Below, piece after piece: positions 40,079 to 48,726 of a DNA stretch of 64,000 bases; position 1 is the stretch's first letter, and the number at the start of each line of letters is the position of its first letter. The DNA is taken from NCBI RefSeq assembly GCF_001401755.1, contig NZ_AVQK01000024.1, positions 1 through 64,000 of the forward strand. Reading direction: 5' to 3'. The notes below the pieces were generated by a model, which searched no databases, was not told the DNA's origin, and saw nothing but the letters and a program-made list of their open reading frames with translations. Source of the stretch: Aquimarina longa SW024 (GTDB lineage Bacteria; Bacteroidota; Bacteroidia; Flavobacteriales; Flavobacteriaceae). The translations under genes and the position numbers were made by a program.

Positions 40079-41281
40079 TTATAAGATGAGCAGATTAATG
40101 TCTCTATATGCTAGATCAAACCAATCTGCAATAGGCTTACTGGTTAAAATCCCATGATAAAAATATAACCCATTCTTAAGCCCTCGATCAAATCGTACAG
40201 CATTTTCTATTCCTCCTTCTTCTCCGATTTGTAATAGATAAGGTGTAAAAATATTACTGATAGATAATGATGATGTTCTTGCATAGCGAGATGGGATATT
40301 GGGAACACAATAATGTAGTACACCATATTTTTCAAAAGTAGGATGATCATGAGTGGTAACTTCACTAGTTTCAATACATCCACCCATATCAATACTAACG
40401 TCAATCACTACAGCTCCTGTTTTCATACGTTCTACCATAGCTTCTGTAACTATTATTGGAGCACGGTTTTTTCCTCTTATGGCACCAATTACAACATCAC
40501 ATCGACGTAATGCTTTTAATAAATTTTTTGGTTGGATAGTAGAGGTATATAATGGACGACCAACATTAGTTTGTATGCAACGAAGTTTAGTAATAGAATT
40601 GTCAAAAACTTTTACATTAGCTCCTAATCCAATAGCAGAACGAGCAGCAAATTCGCCAACAGTACCTGCACCAAGAATAACAACTTCTACAGGAGGCACT
40701 CCGCTAATGTTACCCATCATTAATCCCGACCCTAAAGTTGTAACGCTGCTCATAAGTTCTGAGGCAATTAATACAGCTGCTGTCCCTGCAATTTCACTTA
40801 ATGCTCTTACAGCAGGATATGCACCATCTGCATCACGAATAAATTCAAAACCTAAGGCTGTAATTCTTTTTTTAGCAAGTGTTTTAAAATATTTTTTTGA
40901 TTGTGTTTTGAGCTGCAATGCAGAAATTAATACAGTTTGCGGATTTATATGCTCTAGCTCTTCTATAGAAGGAGGCTCTACTTTAAGAATAATAGGGCAT
41001 CCAAATACTTTACTTTTATCATTAGTAATTTCTGCACCAGCTTCACTATAATCACGGTCAGTAAAACTAGCTCCTATTCCGGCATTGGTCTCTAATAATA
41101 CTCGATGACCATGAGTTGTTAATGCCGCAACAGCATCAGGGGTTAGACATACTCTTTTTTCTTGATAATGAGTTTCTTTTGGTATGCCAATAAAAAGTTT
41201 TCCTTTTTTACGAGCTACTTCGATCATTTCTTCCTGTGGAAGTAACTGCTCTTTAGTAAAAGGAGATTTTTGTGTATTCAT
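40079..41281 (-). CDS. ald: Alanine dehydrogenase
   Basis: The 400-residue protein has the N-terminal catalytic domain FIGIPKETHYQEKRVCLTPDAV (Lys and Arg for pyruvate binding), then GIGASFTDRDYSEAGAEI. The NAD-binding Rossmann domain carries VVILGAGTVGEFAARSAIGLGANV, with DVSIDMGGCIETS and PNIPSRYARTSS near the end. It interconverts alanine and pyruvate plus ammonia with NAD. Related transhydrogenase alpha subunits share the fold, but the length and the lack of membrane helices favour Ald. It is upstream of the importer pair and downstream of tsaE on the same strand; gaps of 95 bases or more suggest separate transcripts. Confidence 0.93.
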   Translation of the reverse strand: MNTQKSPFTKEQLLPQEEMIEVARKKGKLFIGIPKETHYQEKRVCLTPDAVAALTTHGHRVLLETNAGIGASFTDRDYSEAGAEITNDKSKVFGCPIILKVEPPSIEELEHINPQTVLISALQLKTQSKKYFKTLAKKRITALGFEFIRDADGAYPAVRALSEIAGTAAVLIASELMSSVTTLGSGLMMGNISGVPPVEVVILGAGTVGEFAARSAIGLGANVKVFDNSITKLRCIQTNVGRPLYTSTIQPKNLLKALRRCDVVIGAIRGKNRAPIIVTEAMVERMKTGAVVIDVSIDMGGCIETSEVTTHDHPTFEKYGVLHYCVPNIPSRYARTSSLSISNIFTPYLLQIGEEGGIENAVRFDRGLKNGLYFYHGILTSKPIADWFDLAYRDINLLIL

Positions 41282-41376
41282 TTGTGTAATATTCTTTAAC
41301 TCAAATTACGAATAAAAAAGTCAAGAAAACAAATGAGAATGTTTATTAGATGTTATAATTTTTATAATTTACATTT

Positions 41377-41778
41377 TTAAAACGAAAGAATTCTTTTCTC
41401 ATTATCGACTATATCTATTTTTATATCAACACTATTTTTTGGTAATAGTTCAGAAATTTTTTCAGGCCATTCTATAAATATCCATGCTCCAGAGTCTAAA
41501 TATTCTTCAAAACCAATATCATAAGCTTCTTCTTCGTCTTTTATTCTATAAAAATCAAAGTGATAAATCAGACCATTAGTACTGTCATATTCGTTTACAA
41601 GAGCATATGTAGGACTAGAAATAACATCTTTTACGCCTAGATGCTTACAAATTTCTTTTATTAGAGTAGTTTTTCCAACTCCCATTTCAGCTCTGAAGAG
41701 GAGTACTTTATCAGTTATGTTAGAAACTACTTTTTTAGCTACATCGGGTAGCTCTTGTAATGTATATTCTATTGTCAT
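41377..41778 (-). CDS. tsaE: tRNA threonylcarbamoyladenosine biosynthesis ATPase TsaE
   Basis: The 133-residue P-loop protein shows FRAEMGVGKTTLIKEI (Walker A), SPTYALVNEY, IYHFDFYRI and the hallmark WIFIEWPEKI. With TsaB, TsaC and TsaD it makes t6A37 in tRNAs that read ANN codons. It lies between alanine dehydrogenase and porX on the minus strand, an arrangement I recall as common in flavobacteria. A hairpin at 41826-41852 separates it from porX, so independent expression is possible. Confidence 0.95.
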   Translation of the reverse strand: MTIEYTLQELPDVAKKVVSNITDKVLLFRAEMGVGKTTLIKEICKHLGVKDVISSPTYALVNEYDSTNGLIYHFDFYRIKDEEEAYDIGFEEYLDSGAWIFIEWPEKISELLPKNSVDIKIDIVDNEKRILSF

Positions 41779-41825
41779 TTTTTAACGCGATGTTCTAAAT
41801 ATAAAATTAGCAGAAAATTTTAATT

Positions 41826-41852
41826 CCTCATAGAAGATGTAATTCTATGAGG
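41826..41852. terminator. Hairpin between porX and tsaE
   Basis: CCTCATAGAA and TTCTATGAGG are perfect 10-base arms around seven bases, between porX and tsaE (both minus strand). The minus-strand side is followed by an A/T mix rather than a clean T-run, so termination is plausible but not certain. Confidence 0.55.
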
Positions 41853-41913
41853 TTTGTTTTAAAATCATAATATTTTTTAAGAGCTATACTTCATGAGTTT
41901 ACTCATAGATTGG

Positions 41914-43464
41914 TTATCTAGGTTTTAGAACGATAAACGGAATTACCATTTCCTCTAAAGAAACTCCACCATGTTGGTATGTGTTTCTGTAATAACCAAC
42001 ATAATGGTTGTAATTATTAGGATATGCAAAGAAATAATCTCCTTTTGCAAAAATAAAAGAACTACTCATATTTATTGATGGTAGATGTACTGATTTTGGA
42101 TCGGTAGCTTCTAAAACTTCCTTTTTTTCATAAGTAAGACTTTTACCCGTTTTGTATCTTAGATTAAGACTCGTGTTTTTGTCACCTATAACTTTAGATG
42201 GATTTTTTACATTTATAGTTCCATGATCTGTAGTTATAAGTAATTTAAAACCTAGTTGTTGTGCCTGTTGAATCATTTCTAATAGCGGAGAGTTTTTAAA
42301 CCAACTCTGAGTTAATGATCGATATGATTTGTCATTAGATGCTAACTCTTTAATAACTTCCATTTCTGTTTTACTATGAGAAAGCATGTCTACAAAATTA
42401 TACACTACTACTGTTAGATCATTATCTTTTAGTCCTTTAAAGTTTGCAGCTAAGGTTTTACCCGATCTTTCATTAGTAATTTTGTAATATTCATGTTTAA
42501 TGTTTAATCCTAATCTCTTTAATTGATCAGTTAAAAAATCATTTTCATGCATATTTTTTCCTCCTTCATCAGTATCATCTAGCCAAAGATCCGGATGCCT
42601 TTTTTTCATTTCTGATGGCATAAGTCCAGAAAAAATAGAATTCCTAGCATACTGAGTTGCAGTTGGTAAAATACTACAATATGGGGTTTCTTGCTCTTTT
42701 TTATAGTAATTATTTATGATAGGTTCAAAAGCTTTCCATTGATCATAGCGTAGGTTATCAATTACAACCAAAAGGGTAGGCTGATTTTTACTTATTTCGG
42801 GAACTACTTTTTCTTTAAATAAAGTATGAGACATTATTGGAGCCTCATGATTTCCATCAAACCAATTAGGATAGTTTTTATCTACAAATTTACAAAACTG
42901 TGAGTTAGCCTCTACTTTTTGTGACTCTAGGATTTCAAACATTCCGGTATCTTCAATGTTTTCTAGTTGTAACTCCCAATAAATTAATTTTTGATATAAA
43001 TCACACCACTCTTCATAAGAATTAACCATGGACATATCCATTGCTATTTTCCTAAATTCTTGTTGGTAGTTAGAAGTAGTTTTTTCTGAAACTAAACGAG
43101 AGTTATCCAAGTTTTTCTTTAAGCTAAGAAGTATTTGATTAGGATTAACAGGTTTGATAAGGTAATCAGCAATTTTACTACCAATAGCTTCTTCCATTAT
43201 ATATTCCTCTTCACTTTTGGTAATCATTACTACAGGAATACTATCTTGCTTTTCTTTAATTTCTGACAATGTTTCTATTCCAGAAAGTCCAGGCATATTC
43301 TCATCCAAGAATATAATATCAAAATTGTGATCGTCTATGATTTCTAAAGCTTCAGTACCGCTTTGACATTTAGTTACTTCATAATTTTTCTTTTCCAAAA
43401 ATAATATATGTGGTTTGAGAAGATCAATCTCATCATCTACCCAAAGGATCTTTATTTTACTCAT
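41914..43464 (-). CDS. porX: PorX: response regulator with PglZ/alkaline-phosphatase-like effector, T9SS regulator
   Basis: The 516-residue protein has an N-terminal receiver domain (1-120) with acidic D10/D11, phospho-acceptor D54 (IIFLDENMPG) and K104 (YLIKPVNP). A helical linker leads to a PglZ-type alkaline-phosphatase domain from about 225, with LVVIDNLRYDQW, the presumed nucleophile Thr near 270 in LPTATQYARNS, ITTDHGTINV and YQHGGVSLEEMVIPF for metal binding. In Porphyromonas PorX works with the PorY kinase and SigP to control T9SS genes. It is the third T9SS-linked locus in this window, is unlinked to the cargo module at 1-5221, and is divergent from an HD-hydrolase gene. Confidence 0.96.
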   Translation of the reverse strand: MSKIKILWVDDEIDLLKPHILFLEKKNYEVTKCQSGTEALEIIDDHNFDIIFLDENMPGLSGIETLSEIKEKQDSIPVVMITKSEEEYIMEEAIGSKIADYLIKPVNPNQILLSLKKNLDNSRLVSEKTTSNYQQEFRKIAMDMSMVNSYEEWCDLYQKLIYWELQLENIEDTGMFEILESQKVEANSQFCKFVDKNYPNWFDGNHEAPIMSHTLFKEKVVPEISKNQPTLLVVIDNLRYDQWKAFEPIINNYYKKEQETPYCSILPTATQYARNSIFSGLMPSEMKKRHPDLWLDDTDEGGKNMHENDFLTDQLKRLGLNIKHEYYKITNERSGKTLAANFKGLKDNDLTVVVYNFVDMLSHSKTEMEVIKELASNDKSYRSLTQSWFKNSPLLEMIQQAQQLGFKLLITTDHGTINVKNPSKVIGDKNTSLNLRYKTGKSLTYEKKEVLEATDPKSVHLPSINMSSSFIFAKGDYFFAYPNNYNHYVGYYRNTYQHGGVSLEEMVIPFIVLKPR

Positions 43465-43579
43465 TAATTTTTTTAATTTTATTGTTTGTTAACTTAAAAT
43501 ATAACTTAATTCTTTTTTTTTTGACAAAAATCAATAACATAAAATCATAGAGAAATAGTCTATATGCTTAGCATATATG

Positions 43580-43587
43580 TATATTTG
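43580..43587 (+). promoter_or_regulatory. -7 promoter element (TATATTTG) of the HD-hydrolase gene
   Basis: An exact TANNTTTG match overlapping the ATG at 43577. Transcription should start near 43594, so that ATG cannot be on the mRNA and the TTG at 43610 becomes the likely start. No clear -33 was seen. Confidence 0.5.
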
Positions 43588-43609
43588 CTGCTGTAAAGAT
43601 AAAACGAAC

Positions 43610-44839
43610 TTGAAAAAAAGAAATAAGCTCAAAATACTAAACGACCCAATTTACGGTTTTATTACCATACCAAATGAACTAATTTTTGATCTCATAGAAC
43701 ATAAATACTTTCAAAGGTTACGTCGTATCTCTCAGATGGGGTTGTCATATTTAGTGTATCCTGGAGCTCATCATACTCGATTTCATCACGCTTTAGGGTG
43801 TATGCATCTTATGCAAAAAGCAGTAAGAGTTCTTCGTTTTAAAGGAGTTGACATTTCTGAAGAAGAAGAAGAAGCACTTTATGTAGCAATATTATTACAT
43901 GATATTGGTCATGGTCCTTTTTCTCATGCAATGGAACATAGTATTGTAAATGAGATTAATCATGAGTCGATTTCTCTGATGTTTATGGAGAAAATTAATA
44001 AAGAATTTAACGGGAGTTTAACGTTAGCTATCCGGATTTTTAAAGGAGAATATCATCGTAATTTTTTACATCAACTGATTTCTAGTCAATTGGACATGGA
44101 TCGATTAGATTATTTAAAACGAGATAGTTTTTATACAGGTGTATCAGAAGGTAATATTAATAGTGAACGATTGATTACAATGCTTACTATTGTTAATGAC
44201 GAACTGATGGTAGAAGAAAAAGGGATTTATTCGGTAGAGAAGTTTTTGCTAGCGAGACGTTTGATGTACTGGCAAGTGTATCTACATAAAACAAGTTTAG
44301 TGGCAGAGAACTTGTTGATTAGAGTGCTACAGAGAGCTAATGAATTAGTAGATAGGGGAGTAAAATTAAAAGGAAGTAGAGCATTGACATTCTTTTTAGA
44401 AAATAAAATTATAGCAGAAAACTTTACATCAGAGGTTTTAGAAACTTTTGCTAGATTAGATGATTATGATATTATTTCGGCAATGAAAGAGTGGTCCACC
44501 TCAGAAGATTTTGTGTTGAGCACGTTATCTTCTATGATAATTGATAGGGATTTGTTAAAAATAAAGATTAAGAAAAAACCTTTTCAAAAAAACAAAAAAG
44601 AAAAATATATAAAAGAGTTTACAGAGAAGTATGAAATTACTGATGAAGAAGCTCGTTATTTTGTTTTTGATGGAACTATTTCAAATCAAGCGTATCATCC
44701 TAATAAACAAAATATAAATATATTATATAAATCAAGAAAGATAGTAGATATTGTTAAGGCAACGGATCAGTTTAATCTTGAAGCATTATCAAAACCCGTA
44801 ACCAAATATTTTATGTGCTATCCAAAGTACAAACATTAA
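43610..44839 (+). CDS. HD-domain phosphohydrolase (dGTPase/YdfH-like)
   Basis: The protein has about 409 residues, starting at TTG 43610 because the only upstream ATG (43577) sits inside the predicted promoter. The conserved part begins at KILNDPIYGFITIP. The HD superfamily metal ligands are visible: H in HHTRFHHALG, HD in LLHDIGHGPFSHAMEH and a later D in SQLDMDRLDYLKRDSFYTG. This resembles dGTP triphosphohydrolases and SAMHD1-like enzymes; the substrate is not determined. It is divergent from porX with a short shared control region of about 145 bases, and is followed 24 bases later by lpxD, which has its own -7 element inside this gene's tail. Confidence 0.9.
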   Translation: MKKRNKLKILNDPIYGFITIPNELIFDLIEHKYFQRLRRISQMGLSYLVYPGAHHTRFHHALGCMHLMQKAVRVLRFKGVDISEEEEEALYVAILLHDIGHGPFSHAMEHSIVNEINHESISLMFMEKINKEFNGSLTLAIRIFKGEYHRNFLHQLISSQLDMDRLDYLKRDSFYTGVSEGNINSERLITMLTIVNDELMVEEKGIYSVEKFLLARRLMYWQVYLHKTSLVAENLLIRVLQRANELVDRGVKLKGSRALTFFLENKIIAENFTSEVLETFARLDDYDIISAMKEWSTSEDFVLSTLSSMIIDRDLLKIKIKKKPFQKNKKEKYIKEFTEKYEITDEEARYFVFDGTISNQAYHPNKQNINILYKSRKIVDIVKATDQFNLEALSKPVTKYFMCYPKYKH

Positions 44840-44850
44840 TACATTTTTTA

Positions 44851-44858
44851 TACTTTTG
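44851..44858 (+). promoter_or_regulatory. Candidate -7 element five bases before the lpxD start codon
   Basis: TACTTTTG matches TANNTTTG exactly and is followed by CTAGA and then the ATG at 44864. The geometry is the same as at 13255-13270 and predicts a leaderless lpxD mRNA. No -33 TTG was found at the usual distance. Confidence 0.4.
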
Positions 44859-44863
44859 CTAGA

Positions 44864-45889
44864 ATGATTTTTACAGCCACACAAATTGCGGGTATTTTAA
44901 ACGGAGAGATCGAAGGAGATGAAACCGTTGAAGTATATAAACTAGCCAAAATAGAAGAAGGGACAAAAGGTTCATTAACCTTTTTGTCGAATCCTAAATA
45001 TACACAGTATATCTATTCTACTAATGCATCGATTACTATTGTAGATAAAAGTTTTGAACCAGAGACTGCGATTAAATCTACACTTATTAGAGTGGATGAT
45101 GCATATAAAGCTTTTACTCAGTTATTAGAATATTATAATATGGTTAAAATGAATAAAGCAGGGATAGAACAACCTAGTTTTATTTCAGAAACAGCTATAT
45201 ATGGTGATTCTATCTATTTCGGAGCATTTTCTTATATGGGAGATAATGTTAAGATTGGTGAAAACGCTAAAATTTTTCCTAATGTATATATAGGAGATAA
45301 TGTAACTATAGGAGATAATGTAGTTGTTTTTTCTGGAGCTAAAATATATTCGGAAACAATAATTGGAAATAATTGTGTAATTCATAGTGGAGCTATAGTA
45401 GGAGCAGATGGTTTTGGATTTACTCCTAATGAAAAAGGAGAGTATAGTAAAGTTCCTCAGATAGGAAATGTTATAATAAATGATAACGTTGATGTAGGAG
45501 CAGGAACCACTATAGATAGAGCTACGTTAGGTTCTACGATAATACATAATGGTGTAAAATTAGATAACCAGATACAAATAGCTCATAATGTAGAAATAGG
45601 AGAACATACGGCAATTGCTGCTCAGACAGGTGTAGCAGGATCAACTAAGATAGGTAAACACTGTCTAATAGGAGGACAGGTAGGTATTGCAGGACATCTT
45701 ATTATAGGGAATAATGTAAGAATCCAAGCACAGTCAGGTATAGGTAGAAATGTAAAAGATGGAGAATCTATTCAAGGATCTCCTGCTTTAGGATATTCAG
45801 ATTTCAATAAATCTTATGTACATTTTAAAAACCTTCCTAAGATTGTAGATAGAATATACGAATTAGAGAAAAAGAAAAACAATAATTAG
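44864..45889 (+). CDS. lpxD: UDP-3-O-acylglucosamine N-acyltransferase LpxD
   Basis: The 341-residue protein has an N-terminal uridine-binding domain (FTATQIAGILNGEIEGD, EGTKGSLTFLSNPKYTQYIY). A left-handed parallel beta-helix follows, with hexapeptide repeats (VKIGENAKIFPNVYIGDNV) and the catalytic His in QIQIAHNVEIG. It adds the second 3-hydroxyacyl chain in lipid A assembly. It heads the cluster lpxD-lpxC/fabZ-lpxA-efp-lpxD2 with small gaps. The ATG is where the family normally starts, even though it follows a promoter element by only five bases. Confidence 0.96.
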   Translation: MIFTATQIAGILNGEIEGDETVEVYKLAKIEEGTKGSLTFLSNPKYTQYIYSTNASITIVDKSFEPETAIKSTLIRVDDAYKAFTQLLEYYNMVKMNKAGIEQPSFISETAIYGDSIYFGAFSYMGDNVKIGENAKIFPNVYIGDNVTIGDNVVVFSGAKIYSETIIGNNCVIHSGAIVGADGFGFTPNEKGEYSKVPQIGNVIINDNVDVGAGTTIDRATLGSTIIHNGVKLDNQIQIAHNVEIGEHTAIAAQTGVAGSTKIGKHCLIGGQVGIAGHLIIGNNVRIQAQSGIGRNVKDGESIQGSPALGYSDFNKSYVHFKNLPKIVDRIYELEKKKNNN

Positions 45890-45896
45890 TAGTATT

Positions 45897-47288
45897 GTGA
45901 TAAGCAAACAAAGAACAATTAAAAAGGAGATAAAGCTTACAGGAGTAGGTTTACATACAGGAAAAGAAGTAAGTCTTACTTTTAAACCTGCACCAGAAAA
46001 TCATGGATATGCATTTTGCAGAATTGATTTAGAAGGAAACCCTATAATAGAAGCAGATGCTAATTATGTTGTGAATACACAGCGCGGGACTAACTTAGAA
46101 AAAAATGGAGTTAGTATCCAGACTTCTGAACATGTTTTAGCTGCTTGTGTAGGATTAGAAATAGATAATCTTTTGATAGAATTAGATGCGTCTGAACCAC
46201 CAATAATGGATGGTTCTAGTAAATTCTTTATAAAAGCATTAGAACAAGCAGGTATTGTAGAGCAAGAAGCAGAAAGAGAAGAGTATATTGTAAAAGATGT
46301 CATCTCTTATATAGATGAAGAATCAGGAAGTGAAATTATAGTGATGCCTTCTGATGTATACCAAGTAACAGCTATGGTTGATTTTGGTACTAAAGTATTA
46401 GGTACTCAAAATGCTTCACTAAAGAATTTATCAGATTTTAAAAAAGATATCGCAGATGCTAGAACTTTTAGTTTTTTGCATGAATTAGAAATGTTATTAG
46501 AACATGGTCTAATTAAAGGAGGAGATCTAAATAATGCTATCGTGTATGTGGATAAAGAATTAAGTCCAAGTACAATGGAAAAACTTAAAGTAGCATTCGG
46601 AAAAGAGTCTATTACGATAAAACCTAATGGTATTTTGGATAATCTAACGTTGCACTATCCAAATGAAGCTGCACGTCATAAGTTATTAGATGTAGTAGGG
46701 GATTTAGCATTAATAGGAACAAGAATTAGAGGAAAAATTATAGCAAATAAACCTGGGCATTATGTAAATACCCAGTTTGCAAAAAAACTTTCAAAAATTA
46801 TAAAAATAGAAAAACGTAATAAGGTTCCTCAATTTGATCTTTCTAAAGAACCTTTGATGGATATTAATAAGATAATGAGTATGTTACCGCATAGACCTCC
46901 TTTCTTATTAATAGATAGAATTTTGGAAATGTCTGATAAGCATGTGGTAGGTCTTAAAAATGTAACTATGAATGAACCATTTTTTGTAGGACATTTTCCT
47001 GGAGCTCCAGTAATGCCAGGAGTACTTCAGATAGAAGCAATGGCACAGACGGGAGGTATTTTAGCATTGAGTACCGTTCCAGACCCAGAAAATTACCTCA
47101 CTTATTTTATGAAAATTGATAAAGTAAAATTTAAGCAACAAGTATTGCCAGGGGACACTCTTATATTTAAATTAGAATTAATCACACCTATTCGCAGAGG
47201 TATTTGTCATATGCAAGCTTTTGCTTATGCTAATGGTAAACTAGTGACCGAAGCAGAACTTATGGCACAAATAGTAAAATCAAAATAA
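45897..47288 (+). CDS. lpxC/fabZ: Bifunctional LpxC deacetylase / FabZ dehydratase
   Basis: The 463-residue fused enzyme is typical of Bacteroidota. The LpxC part (1-305) has GVGLHTGKEV, the zinc histidines in TSEHVLAACVG and in the HKLLDVVGDLALIG helix region, and PIMDGSSKFFI. The FabZ part (about 320-463) has LPHRPPFLLIDRI and the catalytic His/Glu in GHFPGAPVMPGVLQIEAMAQ. LpxC is the committed step of lipid A synthesis; FabZ supplies unsaturated acyl-ACP for elongation. It starts with GTG, seven bases after lpxD, and no ATG fits. The fusion ties membrane lipid and lipid A supply together. Confidence 0.96.
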   Translation: MISKQRTIKKEIKLTGVGLHTGKEVSLTFKPAPENHGYAFCRIDLEGNPIIEADANYVVNTQRGTNLEKNGVSIQTSEHVLAACVGLEIDNLLIELDASEPPIMDGSSKFFIKALEQAGIVEQEAEREEYIVKDVISYIDEESGSEIIVMPSDVYQVTAMVDFGTKVLGTQNASLKNLSDFKKDIADARTFSFLHELEMLLEHGLIKGGDLNNAIVYVDKELSPSTMEKLKVAFGKESITIKPNGILDNLTLHYPNEAARHKLLDVVGDLALIGTRIRGKIIANKPGHYVNTQFAKKLSKIIKIEKRNKVPQFDLSKEPLMDINKIMSMLPHRPPFLLIDRILEMSDKHVVGLKNVTMNEPFFVGHFPGAPVMPGVLQIEAMAQTGGILALSTVPDPENYLTYFMKIDKVKFKQQVLPGDTLIFKLELITPIRRGICHMQAFAYANGKLVTEAELMAQIVKSK

Positions 47289-47301
47289 CAATAAAATATA
47301 G

Positions 47302-48084
47302 ATGAATCAACCTTTAGCATATGTTCATCCAGGCGCAAAAATTGCCAAAAATGTTGTAATAGAACCTTTTACGACCATACATAATAATGTAGTAATAGGA
47401 GAAGGAACTTGGATAGGTTCTAATGTTACCATTATGGAAGGAGCACGTATTGGAAAAAATTGTAATATTTTTCCAGGAGCAGTTATTTCAGCAACTCCCC
47501 AAGATAAAAAATTTAATGATGAAGATACCATAACCGAAATTGGAGATAATACTACAATTAGAGAATGTGTAACAATCAACAGAGGGACCACAGACAGAAT
47601 GAAAACCAAAATAGGAAAAAACTGTTGGATTATGGCATATTGCCATATTGCACATGATTGTATTGTTGGTGATAATTGTATATTTTCTAATAATAGTACA
47701 TTAGCAGGACATATTAATGTTGGTGACTATGTAGTTTTAGCAGGTATGGCTGCAGTACAACAGTTTTGTAGTATTGGTAATCATGCATTTGTTACAGGAG
47801 GGTCATTAGTACGTAAAGACGTTCCACCTTATGTTAAAGCAGCTCGTGAACCATTATCATATGTAGGAATTAATTCTATAGGATTACGTAGAAGAGGTTT
47901 TACGACAGATAAAATAAGGGAAATACAAAATATTTACCGAATTTTGTATCAGCAAAATTATAATAATACTCAAGCAGTAGCAATTATCGAAGCAGAGATG
48001 GAAGCTACTCCAGAACGTGATGAAGTTTTAGAATTTATTAAAAATTCTCAGCGAGGAATCATGAAAGGATATTTCTCTAATTAA
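47302..48084 (+). CDS. lpxA: UDP-N-acetylglucosamine acyltransferase LpxA
   Basis: The 260-residue protein is a left-handed beta-helix from residue 5 (YVHPGAKIAKNVVIEPF) with the catalytic His in MAYCHIAHDCIVG. The stretch VLAGMAAVQQFCSIGNHAFVTG follows, and then the C-terminal helical domain (VGINSIGLRRRGFTTDKIREI). It transfers a 3-hydroxyacyl group from ACP to UDP-GlcNAc, the first step of lipid A synthesis. The start lies 13 bases after lpxC/fabZ. Confidence 0.97.
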   Translation: MNQPLAYVHPGAKIAKNVVIEPFTTIHNNVVIGEGTWIGSNVTIMEGARIGKNCNIFPGAVISATPQDKKFNDEDTITEIGDNTTIRECVTINRGTTDRMKTKIGKNCWIMAYCHIAHDCIVGDNCIFSNNSTLAGHINVGDYVVLAGMAAVQQFCSIGNHAFVTGGSLVRKDVPPYVKAAREPLSYVGINSIGLRRRGFTTDKIREIQNIYRILYQQNYNNTQAVAIIEAEMEATPERDEVLEFIKNSQRGIMKGYFSN

Positions 48085-48132
48085 AGAGAAATTAAAAGAG
48101 ATAAAATAAATAGGAATAAGAAAGAAATAATA

Positions 48133-48699
48133 ATGGCAAGTACTAGCGATATTAGAAATGGATTATGTATTAAATATAATCATGATATCTATAAAATTAT
48201 AGAATTTTTGCATGTAAAACCAGGAAAAGGACCTGCGTTTGTACGTACAAAACTAAAAAGTGTTACTACAGGAAAAGTAATTGATAACACATTTTCGGCA
48301 GGTCATAAAATAGAAGATGTACGTGTAGAGACTCATAAATTTCAATATTTATATGCAGAAGGAGATGACTTTCATTTTATGAATACAGAAGATTATAATC
48401 AAATTACATTACAAAAATCTGTTTTAGATGCTCCTGGTTTATTAAAAGAAGGAGAAGTCGTAACTATAATTATTAATTCTGAAGATCAAATGCCACTTTC
48501 TGTAGAGATGCCTGCAAGCGTAATCTTAGAAGTAACTGCTACAGAGCCAGGAGTTAAAGGTAATACAGCGACTAATGCTACAAAACCTGCCACTGTAGAA
48601 ACAGGAGCAGAAGTAATGGTTCCTCTTTTTATAAATGAAGGAGATAAAATTAAGGTAGAGACCGAAAAAGGTACTTATAAAGAAAGAATAAAAGAATAA
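48133..48699 (+). CDS. efp: Elongation factor P
   Basis: The 188-residue protein has three beta-barrel domains. The first carries the tip loop HVKPGKGPAF with the lysine that contacts the peptidyl-transferase centre, followed by VRTKLKSVTTGKVI. The third ends KIKVETEKGTYKERIKE. It rescues ribosomes stalled at polyproline. It sits between lpxA and a second lpxD-like gene, 48 bases after lpxA, apparently in the same transcript. The lysine is unmodified or modified by an unlinked system; no epm genes are here. Confidence 0.96.
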   Translation: MASTSDIRNGLCIKYNHDIYKIIEFLHVKPGKGPAFVRTKLKSVTTGKVIDNTFSAGHKIEDVRVETHKFQYLYAEGDDFHFMNTEDYNQITLQKSVLDAPGLLKEGEVVTIIINSEDQMPLSVEMPASVILEVTATEPGVKGNTATNATKPATVETGAEVMVPLFINEGDKIKVETEKGTYKERIKE

Positions 48700-48726
48700 T
48701 TCATTTTCATATCCTGATTCCTTAGA

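Noticed and set aside
40353..41051. 232-codon open frame opposite alanine dehydrogenase
   Set aside because: It is a complete shadow of a well-conserved gene on the minus strand, with no family motifs of its own.
45185..45385. Frames opposite lpxD and the other hexapeptide-repeat genes
   Set aside because: They arise from the regular codon pattern of the beta-helix repeats and give Ser/Tyr/Ile-rich nonsense.
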